NCBI RefSeq assembly: GCF_019511525.1
Contig: NZ_JAEUAT010000015.1
Coordinates: forward strand, 62,001-126,000
Reading direction: 5' to 3'
Length of the DNA: 64,000 nucleotides
DNA from: Rhizobium cauense
GTDB taxonomy: Bacteria > Pseudomonadota > Alphaproteobacteria > Rhizobiales > Rhizobiaceae
The translations under genes were made by a program, and so were the position numbers. The notes below the pieces were generated by a model. That model was not told the origin of the DNA, made no database searches, and was given only the letters and a program-made list of their open reading frames with translations. Shown piece by piece: positions 40,207 to 48,692 of this stretch (positions are counted from its first letter, which is position 1; every line of letters begins with the position of its first letter).

Positions 40207-42042
40207 TCAGTATTCCAACGGCAAGGTCGCGTTCTCCAACCACGCCTTGACGTCGCGATCGTGGATCAGCGGCATCAGCGCCTCCCGGGTCCGCTCGTGA
40301 TAGCTGTTGAACCAATGCAGCTCGTCATGGGTCAGAAGTTCCGGAACAACCAGGCTACGATCGATTGGGCAGAAGGTCAGCGTCTCGAAGCCGAGCATCG
40401 GCATGTCGCCGCCCTCAATCGCTTCCGCCTCACGGACATAGATCAGATTCTCGATACGAATGCCGAAAGCGCCCGGCCTGTAATAGCCTGGCTCGTTCGA
40501 GAGGATCATCCCCGGCAACAGCTCCTGGGTCGACAACCTGGCAATGCGCTGCGGACCTTCATGCACAGAAAGATAGGATCCGACGCCATGGCCGGTCCCG
40601 TGGGCGAAATCGACCCCTGCCCGCCAGAGCGCGATACGGGCCAACGGATCAAGGTCGCATCCGCGCGTGCCTTTCGGAAAGCGGGCGGTGCTGATCTGGA
40701 TCATGCCCTTCAGCACCAGCGTAAAGAAGCGCCTTTGCTCCTCGGAGACTGAGCCGATACCGACCGTCCGGGTAATGTCGGTCGTGCCGTTGATATACTG
40801 CGCACCGGAATCGATAAGGAAGAGCTCTCCGGCCTCGAGCTTGCGGTCCGTCTCCGTCGTGACGCGGTAATGCATGATGGCCGCATGCTCGCCGGCCCCG
40901 GAGATCGTGTCGAAAGAAATGTCTTTCAGCGGATTCTGCATGCTCTGGCCGACGCGGGCACGCGCTGCTTCCAGTTTCTCTGCCACCTCGATCTCGGTCA
41001 CAGTCCCCGGCTTGGTCTGCGACAGCCAGTAGAGAAACTCGACCATCGCCGCGCCGTCCTGCAGATGCGCCGCCGCGGAACCGTTGATCTCTACGCTGTT
41101 CTTGACCGCTCGCGGCAGCTTCGCTGGATCACTCCCTTCCGCGACCTCGCCGCCTGCATTACGAATGATCTCCGCCAGGGCATAGGAGGTGAGGTCGGGG
41201 TCAACGAGAATTCGGCCACCGTCCTTTGCGACAGCCGCCAGTCTCTTCTCGAGTTCCGAGGGCGGCAGCTGCGCGCACATCTGCGCGAGATAGGCTTCGG
41301 CCTCGATACCGGTCTTGCGCTTGTCAAGGAAGAGATCCGCCTTACCGTCGGCGTGGACGATCGCGCGCGCAAGCGGATGTGGTGTGTGCGGCACGTCAGC
41401 ACCGCGAATATTGAAGATCCAGGCAACAGACGACGGATCGGCAATCAGCACGGCCTTGAGGTTCTTCTTGGCGAGTTCGGCCGCGATCGTCGCAATCTTG
41501 TCAGTCGCAAGCACGCCCGCCTGCACGATGTTCTGGATCGTCACCTGACCAAGCGGCTCCTGCGGCCGGTCGCTCCAGAGCTTGTCCAGCGGATTGTGCG
41601 GCAGGACAACGAGCGACCCACCGATCTCGACAAGGGCCTTCTCAAGTCGCCGCGCCTCTGCCCCGGAATGAAGCCAGGGATCGATACCGACGCGCAGACC
41701 CTTGGAGCCGTTCTTGGCGAGCCACACATGAGGCGGCTCGTTCACAAGGTCTCCCCCCGTGAAGACGGAGTTGTCCACCTGCTCGGCAAGTTGCGTCACG
41801 TAGCGTCCATCCACGAAGACGATCGCCACCGAACGCGTCACCAGCGCGATCCCCGCCGACCCGGTGAAGCCCGTCAGCCAGGACAGGCGCTCCGAACATG
41901 CCGGGACATATTCGCCGTTGAACTCGTCGGCGCGAGGCACAAGAAAGGCGTCAATGCCGAGCGCATCAAAACTTGCCCGCAAGGCCGAGACGCGATCGCG
42001 GCCGAATTGTGGCGTCGAAGTGACTTCGAAAGACTGGAACAT
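40207..42042 (-). CDS. Aminopeptidase P family (Xaa-Pro) metallopeptidase
   Basis: This 611-residue M24 peptidase is the long three-domain type, with two creatinase-like N-terminal domains before the pita-bread domain. The metal ligands are visible: two Asp in LIDSGAQYINGTTDITRT, His in HGTGHGVGSYLSVHEGP, and Glu in NEPGYYRPGAFGIRIEN. It removes N-terminal residues before proline. ATG at 42042 is preferred over a TTG two codons earlier. It converges with azlD. Confidence 0.9.
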   Translation of the reverse strand: MFQSFEVTSTPQFGRDRVSALRASFDALGIDAFLVPRADEFNGEYVPACSERLSWLTGFTGSAGIALVTRSVAIVFVDGRYVTQLAEQVDNSVFTGGDLVNEPPHVWLAKNGSKGLRVGIDPWLHSGAEARRLEKALVEIGGSLVVLPHNPLDKLWSDRPQEPLGQVTIQNIVQAGVLATDKIATIAAELAKKNLKAVLIADPSSVAWIFNIRGADVPHTPHPLARAIVHADGKADLFLDKRKTGIEAEAYLAQMCAQLPPSELEKRLAAVAKDGGRILVDPDLTSYALAEIIRNAGGEVAEGSDPAKLPRAVKNSVEINGSAAAHLQDGAAMVEFLYWLSQTKPGTVTEIEVAEKLEAARARVGQSMQNPLKDISFDTISGAGEHAAIMHYRVTTETDRKLEAGELFLIDSGAQYINGTTDITRTVGIGSVSEEQRRFFTLVLKGMIQISTARFPKGTRGCDLDPLARIALWRAGVDFAHGTGHGVGSYLSVHEGPQRIARLSTQELLPGMILSNEPGYYRPGAFGIRIENLIYVREAEAIEGGDMPMLGFETLTFCPIDRSLVVPELLTHDELHWFNSYHERTREALMPLIHDRDVKAWLENATLPLEY

Positions 42043-42066
42043 GCTCAATAACCCGGTTTCTTGGAC

Positions 42067-42087
42067 GAATCCCCTGCTGAGGGATTC
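42067..42087. promoter_or_regulatory. Inverted repeat, candidate activator site
   Basis: GAATCCC-CTGCTGA-GGGATTC is a seven-base inverted repeat about 130-150 bp upstream of the start point predicted from the sigma-54-like box at 42192. That distance is normal for an enhancer-binding activator of sigma-54. Confidence 0.35.
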
Positions 42088-42191
42088 AGCTATGTTATCG
42101 GAATTTCAGGCGAATACGAGAAATTCGCGGAGTGGTATCTGAACGAAAGCCGCCCAATAATTCGGCGGAAATGAGGCGCAGATCTACAAAC

Positions 42192-42207
42192 TGGCACGCT
42201 TTATGCA
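42192..42207 (+). promoter_or_regulatory. Sigma-54 (RpoN)-like promoter
   Basis: TGGCACG-CTTT-ATGCA matches the -24/-12 consensus TGGCACG-N4-TTGCA at all but one position, with the required GG-N10-GC spacing and a preceding C. It points at the 57-residue gene at 42323, giving a leader of about 105 bases. Confidence 0.6.
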
Positions 42208-42281
42208 TTCCGCGCATGGCTCCCATGAATGAAACCCCCTCCCTCAGTTTTTCTAAATCGCTATATAGGCGCCATCAGACG

Positions 42282-42296
42282 GGTTCGAGACGAACC
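42282..42296 (+). promoter_or_regulatory. Hairpin in the leader of the 57-aa gene
   Basis: GGTTCG-AGA-CGAACC is a perfect six-pair stem ending 27 bases before the ATG and close to the ribosome site. It could influence translation or stability. Function not shown. Confidence 0.4.
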
Positions 42297-42322
42297 TGAA
42301 ACGAAACAAAAGGAATTCAGAT

Positions 42323-42496
42323 ATGACTGCCCCTCTGTCGCGCTTCGCATACAGCAGCCCGGTGCAGGCTGGCGAGCGCCAGACTGTGCGTCACGTCATC
42401 GGCTCGCGCCGCCCGCTGCATGAGGACACCCTCAAGCTGCTCGGCGCCGGCCAAAAGGTTACGCGCCATCAGGTCGCAACCAGCTACGCGTTCTGA
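42323..42496 (+). CDS. 57-residue protein of unknown function
   Basis: This short frame encodes MTAPLSRFAYSSPVQAGERQ at the start and ends VATSYAF. The protein is basic and soluble, with no membrane helix or signal. AAAGGA lies ten bases upstream of the ATG, a good ribosome site. It lies in an otherwise gene-free 600-bp stretch behind a sigma-54-like promoter and ahead of a strong terminator, which supports a real transcription unit. I do not recognise a family; it may be conserved in rhizobia. The frame is too short for many gene callers. Confidence 0.7.
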   Translation: MTAPLSRFAYSSPVQAGERQTVRHVIGSRRPLHEDTLKLLGAGQKVTRHQVATSYAF

Positions 42497-42613
42497 GCAA
42501 CTCGCCGCTCCCTTCTCCTCCTCCCTCACGGGACCGGCGATCAGAACCAGTAGAAGCCCGCTCGAGCGCTCCTCCTCCTTCGAGCTCGCGGGCATGACCG
42601 GGAAACTGGTCTC

Positions 42614-42646
42614 AAGGCGGTGCCATTGGCACCGCCTTTTCTTTTT
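42614..42646 (+). terminator. Strong intrinsic terminator after the 57-aa gene
   Basis: AAGGCGGTGCC-ATT-GGCACCGCCTT is a perfect 11-pair stem followed by TTTTCTTTTT. It closes the rightward unit and lies just past the stop of the convergent prmA gene. Confidence 0.93.
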
Positions 42647-42652
42647 GCCCTC

Positions 42653-43531
42653 TCAGGGGCGATCCAGATGGATCGTCACCCAACCGTTGCGCCAGATCGT
42701 GCGGACGTGTCGCAGATGCGTCCCGTTATAGGCCGCAAGCACTTTCCAACGCTGCGAGGCGAGAATACCGGAAAGGATGACCGAGCCCCCTGGCGCTAGG
42801 TGGGTGACTAGCTGCGGCGCCATCTTGATCAACGGTCGCGCCAGGATGTTGGCGATGATCAGGTCGAATGGACCGTTGGCCGCAAAGGTGGTCGAGTGAA
42901 AGCCGGGTGCCGTCGCCGTCGAAATGCCTGACGCTATGCCATTGCTTCTGACGTTCTCGGCAGCAACCCGCGTTGCGATCGGATCGATGTCGGTTGCGAG
43001 AACAGGAATGTTCCGCAGCTTCCTGACTGCGATTGCCAGAACGCCGCTGCCGGTCCCCAGGTCGAGTGCATTCCGTACCCGACGAGACCGCAGAACGCGG
43101 TCAATTGTCTCAAGGCAGCCCGCTGTCGTCCCGTGGTGACCGGTACCAAATGCCTGGCCCGCATCGATCTCGATTCCAATATCACCGGGCCGCACCTTAT
43201 CGCGGTCGTGCGAACCGTGAACGAGAAACCGCCCTGCCCGAACAGGCTTCAGCCCCTCGAGCGATTTCGCCACCCAATCGACATCGGGTATCACCTCACG
43301 CTCGACCTTGGCGTCGGGAAAGCTCGTCTTCAACGCTTCCTCGACGCGCGCCCTGACCGCAGCCTCGTCTTCACGCATCATGTAGACCGACGCTTCCCAG
43401 ATGTCCTTTTTCTCGTCGATCTCGGTCGTCGCGATAGCGAAGTCTTCTTCGCCGAAGACATCGGACAGCAGGTCAAGAATTTCACCGGCCTGCACTTCGG
43501 TCGTCGTCACATAAAGGCGTATTTCACTCAC
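42653..43531 (-). CDS. prmA: Ribosomal protein L11 methyltransferase
   Basis: This 292-residue SAM-dependent enzyme trimethylates ribosomal protein L11. The N-terminal substrate-recognition domain (MSEIRLYVTTTEVQAGEILDLLSDVFGEED) is followed by AFGTGHHGTTAGCLE and the SAM motif ALDLGTGSGVLAIAV near residue 160. The substrate-side NILARPLIKMAPQL is also present. It is last in the leftward sco-monooxygenase-prmA series, 14 bp after the monooxygenase stop. Confidence 0.93.
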   Translation of the reverse strand: MSEIRLYVTTTEVQAGEILDLLSDVFGEEDFAIATTEIDEKKDIWEASVYMMREDEAAVRARVEEALKTSFPDAKVEREVIPDVDWVAKSLEGLKPVRAGRFLVHGSHDRDKVRPGDIGIEIDAGQAFGTGHHGTTAGCLETIDRVLRSRRVRNALDLGTGSGVLAIAVRKLRNIPVLATDIDPIATRVAAENVRSNGIASGISTATAPGFHSTTFAANGPFDLIIANILARPLIKMAPQLVTHLAPGGSVILSGILASQRWKVLAAYNGTHLRHVRTIWRNGWVTIHLDRP

Positions 43532-43545
43532 AATCGGTCTTTCTT

Positions 43546-44673
43546 CTAAAGGGCGCCATCTATCCAGGGCGGCGACTGCGTATCATATCCCGATACACTG
43601 CGAAGCAAATTCTGTGAAAAAGCGGGTATCCGCAACATCAGCGGCGCTGCAAGGTTGCGGATGGCAATCGCCACTCGATTGCTCATCGTGATCAGCGATG
43701 TCAACCGATACGTCTGTTTCAGCACCGTTTGGACGGCGGGTATCCTGAGCGCGGCATACTCCTTCTCCCTCCCCTCCGAGATCAGCCACGCCAGCCAGCA
43801 GGCGTCCTCAATACCGAGGTTCATCCCGCGTGCGCCGGCTGGCGAATGGATATGGGCCGCGTCGCCGGCCAGAAACACGTTGCCTTTGGCCATTCTGTCG
43901 ACGTGACGGAAATGAACGCGAAAGTCGGACGCCCAAACGCGCTCGACAACCGGCGCGGGATGCTGAATACGGCGCTCGAAATCGGGAAGCGTCGATATGT
44001 AGCGCAGCACATCCCTCGTGACAGGTAGCCGCCCGATGATGCCGGGGTCGACCAGATTGATCTCCGCAAACCCCGCGTCAATCGGCACGGCATAGCGAAA
44101 GTCCGCAAGATAGAAGCTGGTCTCAAGCGCCTCGCCCGGGAAATCAATACCGACGGCCTTGCGTACCGCCGAATGTGACCCGTCAGCCCCGATCACGATA
44201 TCGAATTCCGCGGTTTCGGTAGAGCCATCCGCTTTCCGCATCGTCACACGCGGTTTCGAAAGATCTCCAGCAACCGTTTCGACAACAGTCTGCCACTCTG
44301 GAACGATCTCATAGTCGGAAAGCTTGCCAAGCAGCAAGCGCTCGGTATGGCCCTGTGCCAACGCGTATATCGCGCCATAGGGACCCGGCAGCTTGGTCGT
44401 ATCCAGATCGACAAGCTTCCTACCCTTGGAGGTAACCCGGAACCGCGCGAGCTGTTGCGCTTCTTGCAGTATTGCGTCCGTCACGCGGGAGGGCGAAAGC
44501 AGTGTCAGTGTTCTGGCATTCACACCCAGCGCACGGCTTTCTGCCAGCGCCACCGGCCCGGTATCACTATCGACAATGCGTGGAAGATGCCCACGCCGGG
44601 CGAGTTCGAGGGCAGCAGTGAGGCCAGTCGCACCGGCCCCGGCGATCAAGATGCTACGATGCCCTGACGCCAT
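43546..44673 (-). CDS. FAD-dependent aromatic-type monooxygenase
   Basis: This 375-residue flavoprotein belongs to the UbiH/PHBH-like FAD_binding_3 family. The dinucleotide-binding loop is IAGAGATGLTAALELARRG (residues 9-27), the DG motif is IGADGSHSAVRK and the GD motif is LAGDAAHIHSPAGARGMNLGIEDA. The substrate is not predictable. Four bases separate it from the SCO gene upstream, so they share a transcript. The C-terminus has no extra thioredoxin-like domain. Confidence 0.85.
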   Translation of the reverse strand: MASGHRSILIAGAGATGLTAALELARRGHLPRIVDSDTGPVALAESRALGVNARTLTLLSPSRVTDAILQEAQQLARFRVTSKGRKLVDLDTTKLPGPYGAIYALAQGHTERLLLGKLSDYEIVPEWQTVVETVAGDLSKPRVTMRKADGSTETAEFDIVIGADGSHSAVRKAVGIDFPGEALETSFYLADFRYAVPIDAGFAEINLVDPGIIGRLPVTRDVLRYISTLPDFERRIQHPAPVVERVWASDFRVHFRHVDRMAKGNVFLAGDAAHIHSPAGARGMNLGIEDACWLAWLISEGREKEYAALRIPAVQTVLKQTYRLTSLITMSNRVAIAIRNLAAPLMLRIPAFSQNLLRSVSGYDTQSPPWIDGAL

Positions 44674-44677
44674 GCCG

Positions 44678-45280
44678 TCATCCCTTGCTGACGAGGTTCT
44701 CCAGTTTCTTTACAGCCGTATCAGGATTTTCTCCATAGGCGATGGTCCCGGAGAACCGCCCTGCCGAATCCAGCAGGAAGACGGAAGCCGTATGGTCCAT
44801 CGTGTAGTCGCCGTCCGGCTTGCTTTCGTCCACCGGAACCTTCTTCGCGTACACGCGGTAACCCTTGATCACATCGGCAACCTTGTCAGGAGCGCCCGAT
44901 ATGCCGACGATGCGCTTCGAGACGTTGGAAACGTAATGATTCATCACCTCGGGCGTATCCCGCTCCGGATCGACGGTCACGAAATAGGCCTGGAGCTTCT
45001 TGCCATCAGGATCGACCTTCTCCAGCCAACCGTTCATCTCGAACAGTGTCGTAGGGCACACTTCCGGGCAGTGGGTGAATCCAAAAAAGATCGCCGTAGG
45101 CTTGCCACGAAAGGCCTGTTCGGTGATCGGCTGACCGTTCTGAGCAACGAGGGTGAACGGTACGCCAAACGGTCCCTCGGACATCGCCTCTTTTGTCTTT
45201 GTGACATTGAGCGTCAGCCAGCCGAGAACTCCGGCCATCAGCAGCACCGCAACCCAGACCGCAATGCGGACAGTCTTCAT
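44678..45280 (-). CDS. SCO1/SenC family copper chaperone
   Basis: This 200-residue protein is anchored by one N-terminal helix (IAVWVAVLLMAGVLGWLTLNV) and carries the copper-binding CPEVC motif in FFGFTHCPEVCPTTLFE plus the distant His in YTMDHTASVFLL. SCO proteins deliver copper to the CuA site of cytochrome oxidase and resemble thioredoxins. It starts the leftward operon ahead of the monooxygenase and prmA. Confidence 0.92.
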   Translation of the reverse strand: MKTVRIAVWVAVLLMAGVLGWLTLNVTKTKEAMSEGPFGVPFTLVAQNGQPITEQAFRGKPTAIFFGFTHCPEVCPTTLFEMNGWLEKVDPDGKKLQAYFVTVDPERDTPEVMNHYVSNVSKRIVGISGAPDKVADVIKGYRVYAKKVPVDESKPDGDYTMDHTASVFLLDSAGRFSGTIAYGENPDTAVKKLENLVSKG

Positions 45281-45636
45281 CGATCAAACCTCTGAAATCG
45301 GGAGCATTCCCGTTTCTGCGTGATACCGCCTCGTTCTCCGGCGCGCAATTCAACAAGACGTTTTCCCAACGGCGACCGATTGCCCCACCAATACACGGAA
45401 AAATCGCAATGAAGATTTATATTTCTCAATATTTACAAATACATAGCCAATGCGAAATTGGAGTTCCTGCAATCTTCGAGAGTTAGCAAATACTTTAAAA
45501 AGTATCTCTATATTTAGCAGTGGATAGAACGCTTGACCGTTCTGGTGACATGACGTCCGCCTGGCATTTCGACCCGGCCATCCGCGTGAGCGCAAGACAC
45601 ATACCGCGTCTCATCGCGGAGGGGGATGATCGTCAC
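45281..45636. other. Divergent AT-rich region between sco and chemoreceptor genes
   Basis: This 356-base stretch is distinctly AT-richer than its surroundings between 45410 and 45520. It holds an inverted repeat ATACTTT-AA-AAAGTAT (45490-45505) and probably the promoters of both flanking genes. An open frame joined to the chemoreceptor runs through the last 117 bases but does not look coding. I see no separate gene. Confidence 0.5.
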
Positions 45637-47601
45637 ATGACTGATACGAAAGTACGCAAGAGCCTCTCCGTAGGCCAGCGGCTTGGGACGCTGGCTGGCG
45701 CGGCGTTTATCGGCTTCGGTTCGATGCTTGGGGTTGGCTGGTACCAGAATTCGAGTGCCGACGCCGCCTTGAGGCACGCAAACGAAATTCAGGCCAGCGT
45801 CGATCACATCAACGAGATGCGCGCCGCAAACCTCACGCTAATTCTTGCCGCCATGGATACTATCGTCGACCGCGGCGATCGTAGCGTCATGCCCGAGCGC
45901 CTGAAACTGATGAACGAAGCCATCGGCGAGTTGCAAAGCAGCTCCAAAGAGATGCACCAGCTAGGAAATGAACTAAACGCCGGAAGCCTGCTGACCACTT
46001 ACGACGCGGACGTCGCTTCCCTCGGCAAAAGCATCGTCACCGACTTGAAGGCTGCGGTGGAATCCGGCGCGCCGGACAGTGAATTCGATAAGCTGGATGA
46101 TGCGATCGACGGCGGTGGCGACAAGGTGGGGGCAACGCTGGATAAACTCGCCCGCGAAGGTGGCGAACTGGCCAAGGCACGCATCGACGAAGCAAACGTG
46201 ATCTCTGAGCGCGCGATTCAGATCCAGCTCGCACTCGGCATCGTGGCCATACTGACGATGGCCAGCCTGCAATATGTCCATGGTGGCTCCATCCGACGCG
46301 GTATCGAGGCGGTCCGCAAGAGCATGCAGAACATCATGAGCGGCGATCTCGACAGCCAGGTCCCCGCCACCGACCGCGGCGACGAGATCGGAGACATGGC
46401 GCGCGCCGCGGAGAGCTTCCGTCGCGCCGCCATCGAGAAGCAGGAACTGGAGGCGCGCAGCCAACACGAGCGTCAGCAAGGCGAGGCCGAGCGTCGTGGC
46501 CGCGAGGCGGCAAAGCTCGCGGATGCGGAAGCACTCAACACGGCAGTGAACGCCCTTGGGCACGGCCTCACGCGGCTGGCCGGTGGCGATGTCACGGTCA
46601 CTATCAACGAGCCCTTCAAGCCCGAGCTCGAACGTCTACGGAACGACTTCAACCAGACGACCATGACGCTCCGCAAGGCAATGATCGACATTGCCCAGAA
46701 CGGCACCTCAATCCAGGCAAACAGCCAGCAGATGCGCTCGGCTGCCGATGACCTTGCCAAGCGCACCGAGCAACAGGCAGCGTCGTTGGAGCAGACCTCC
46801 GCTGCACTCGACCAGATCACCGCGACGGTGCGCAGCGCCACGAACCGCGCCGAGGAAGTCGGCAAGATGGTCGAACACACGCGCCAGAACACGACCAAGT
46901 CCGACATCGTCGTCAACGATGCCATGGCGGCCATGCAGCGAATCGAAACGGCATCTCGCGAAATCGGCACCATCATCAACGTCATCGATGAGATCGCCTT
47001 CCAGACCAACCTCCTCGCGCTCAACGCCGGCGTCGAGGCCGCCCGCGCCGGCGAAGCCGGCAAGGGTTTTGCGGTCGTCGCGCAGGAAGTTCGCGAACTT
47101 GCCGGTCGCGCAGCTGGAGCGGCCAAGGATATCAAGGCCTTGATCGGAAAATCTGGTGCTGAGGTGAAGGCTGGCGGTGAGCTCGTGACGGCAGCCGGCG
47201 AAGCGTTGCGTCAGATCGGCGAAGATGTTTTGCGCATCGACGAGCATGTTAAATCAATCGTAACCTCTGCACGCGAACAATCGACCGGACTGAACGAAAT
47301 CAATACGGCCATCAGCCAGATGGACCAGGTCACGCAGAAGAATGCGGCCATGGTGGAAGAGACGAACGCAGCAAGCCATGCGCTCGCCACCGACGCCGAC
47401 AACCTGATCCACCTGATCCAGACGTTCAAGATCGGCGAGGGCATGAATGCCCGTTCAACGCCGCGGGAAGCCACCGCAGTCTCGCATCCGAAACCATCTC
47501 CCGCACGAAGCCTCATCGGTAAGGTCGCGGGCGCATTCAGCGGCGGCGCAACCGCCAGAGCCATGGCCGCACCGGCCGGAGACAACTGGGAAGAATTCTG
47601 A
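45637..47601 (+). CDS. Methyl-accepting chemotaxis protein with CheR-binding tail
   Basis: This 654-residue chemoreceptor has a first membrane helix near residues 17-34 (AGAAFIGFGSMLGVGWY), a periplasmic sensor of about 155 residues that is mostly helical, and a second helix (IQLALGIVAILTMASLQYV). A HAMP domain and a second HAMP-like segment (VNALGHGLTRLAGGDVTV) follow. The signalling tip is EIAFQTNLLALNAGVEAARAGEAGKGFAVVAQEVR (near 450-485). The protein ends in NWEEF, the docking pentapeptide for CheR. ATG at 45637 follows a GGAGGG. A cheW gene starts two bases after the stop. Confidence 0.93.
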   Translation: MTDTKVRKSLSVGQRLGTLAGAAFIGFGSMLGVGWYQNSSADAALRHANEIQASVDHINEMRAANLTLILAAMDTIVDRGDRSVMPERLKLMNEAIGELQSSSKEMHQLGNELNAGSLLTTYDADVASLGKSIVTDLKAAVESGAPDSEFDKLDDAIDGGGDKVGATLDKLAREGGELAKARIDEANVISERAIQIQLALGIVAILTMASLQYVHGGSIRRGIEAVRKSMQNIMSGDLDSQVPATDRGDEIGDMARAAESFRRAAIEKQELEARSQHERQQGEAERRGREAAKLADAEALNTAVNALGHGLTRLAGGDVTVTINEPFKPELERLRNDFNQTTMTLRKAMIDIAQNGTSIQANSQQMRSAADDLAKRTEQQAASLEQTSAALDQITATVRSATNRAEEVGKMVEHTRQNTTKSDIVVNDAMAAMQRIETASREIGTIINVIDEIAFQTNLLALNAGVEAARAGEAGKGFAVVAQEVRELAGRAAGAAKDIKALIGKSGAEVKAGGELVTAAGEALRQIGEDVLRIDEHVKSIVTSAREQSTGLNEINTAISQMDQVTQKNAAMVEETNAASHALATDADNLIHLIQTFKIGEGMNARSTPREATAVSHPKPSPARSLIGKVAGAFSGGATARAMAAPAGDNWEEF

Positions 47602-47603
47602 TC

Positions 47604-48071
47604 ATGAACAACACCATCATCAACCAGACCGGCTCGCATCTCGAGATCGTATCTTTCCATCTCGGCGAACAGGAGTTCTGCATCGACATCATGGCGATCC
47701 GCGAAATCCGCGGCTGGGCGCCGGTGACCCCGATGCCGCACACGCCGCCTTACGTGCTCGGCCTCATCAACCTGCGCGGCGCGGTGATCCCCGTTATCGA
47801 CATGGCTTGCCGCCTTGGCATGAAGATGACGGAGCCGTCCGAGCGCTCGGCCATCATCGTCACCGACATCGCCGGCAAGCTGGTCGGCCTGCTGGTCGAG
47901 CAGGTCTCCGACATGATGACCATCAAGAGCGAAGACCTGCAGCCGGCTCCGGAGATCATTCCCGAAGCACAGCGCGCCTTCTGCCGTGGTATCGTGGCCC
48001 TCGAAAAGACGATGGTCTGCTTCCTGAACCTCGACACCGTAATCGCCGACGAGTTGGCGCAGGCGGCCTAA
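47604..48071 (+). CDS. cheW: Chemotaxis adaptor CheW
   Basis: This 155-residue adaptor couples chemoreceptors to the CheA kinase. It contains HLGEQEFCIDIMAIREIRGWAPVTPMPHTPPYVLGLINLRGAVIPVIDM and a later GLLVEQVSDMM, the CheW pattern. It starts two bases after the chemoreceptor stop, so the two are co-transcribed and possibly co-translated. A terminator follows at 48118-48153. No cheA is near; it must act with a kinase encoded elsewhere. Confidence 0.93.
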   Translation: MNNTIINQTGSHLEIVSFHLGEQEFCIDIMAIREIRGWAPVTPMPHTPPYVLGLINLRGAVIPVIDMACRLGMKMTEPSERSAIIVTDIAGKLVGLLVEQVSDMMTIKSEDLQPAPEIIPEAQRAFCRGIVALEKTMVCFLNLDTVIADELAQAA

Positions 48072-48117
48072 CGGGACAAGCCAGGTCCCCAAAACCCGCG
48101 TCCAAACAGACTCCAGA

Positions 48118-48153
48118 ACCGCTCGCAGCAAATCGTTGCGAGCGGTTTTCTTA
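48118..48153 (+). terminator. Terminator after cheW
   Basis: AACCGCTCGCA (48118-48128) pairs with TGCGAGCGGTT (48138-48148), an 11-pair stem with a nine-base loop and a trailing TTTTCTT. Confidence 0.9.
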
Positions 48154-48249
48154 TGCCGGCACTCCCTCGCCGTATTTGCGGGCCCACTGTGAACAAAAAG
48201 GCTAAGGGAAGCGTTTGACCGGTCGTTGGAGATGGAACGGGGTAGCACG

Positions 48250-48660
48250 ATGAACGATACGAAGACCCGCCACACCGGAGGATGCGTCTGCGGAGCGATA
48301 CGCTACAGGATCGACGAGGCGCCTTTGGCGAGCGGCATCTGCCATTGCCGGACGTGCAGAAGGATTGCTTCGGCGCCCACCCTGCCATTCGTTACCTTTC
48401 CGGTACGAACGCTGATTTACGAACAAGGGGCGCCGCGAGCCTTCGCCTCCTCGAAGGGCGTCGTACGGACGTTTTGTGGTTCATGCGGCTCCCCACTCGG
48501 CTACCACAACGAGGCGGATCCCGGTTTGATCGACGTCATGACGGTTAGTCTTGACGACCCGGATGCGTATCACCCGACCTTTCACGTCTGGACGTCGGAC
48601 AAGCTATCCTGGGATGTCATCTGCGACGACCTGCCGGCCCATCCCAAAAGCCGTCCCTAA
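48250..48660 (+). CDS. GFA/CENP-V zinc-binding family protein
   Basis: This 136-residue protein has the glutathione-dependent formaldehyde-activating (GFA) family zinc pattern: GGCVCGAIRY, CHCRTCRR and FCGSCGSPLGY. Family members bind zinc and some bind glutathione; the reaction for most is unknown. ATG at 48250 is preferred to one at 48232, which has GGAG too close. It lies between the cheW terminator and a convergent epimerase gene. Confidence 0.83.
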   Translation: MNDTKTRHTGGCVCGAIRYRIDEAPLASGICHCRTCRRIASAPTLPFVTFPVRTLIYEQGAPRAFASSKGVVRTFCGSCGSPLGYHNEADPGLIDVMTVSLDDPDAYHPTFHVWTSDKLSWDVICDDLPAHPKSRP

Positions 48661-48692
48661 CTCGATGGCTGATAGCCGATCACAGAACCCAA

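Noticed and set aside
42282..42296. GGTTCGAGACGAACC resembling a tRNA T-arm
   Set aside because: No acceptor stem, D-arm or anticodon arm is found around it. It is better read as a leader hairpin of the 57-aa gene.
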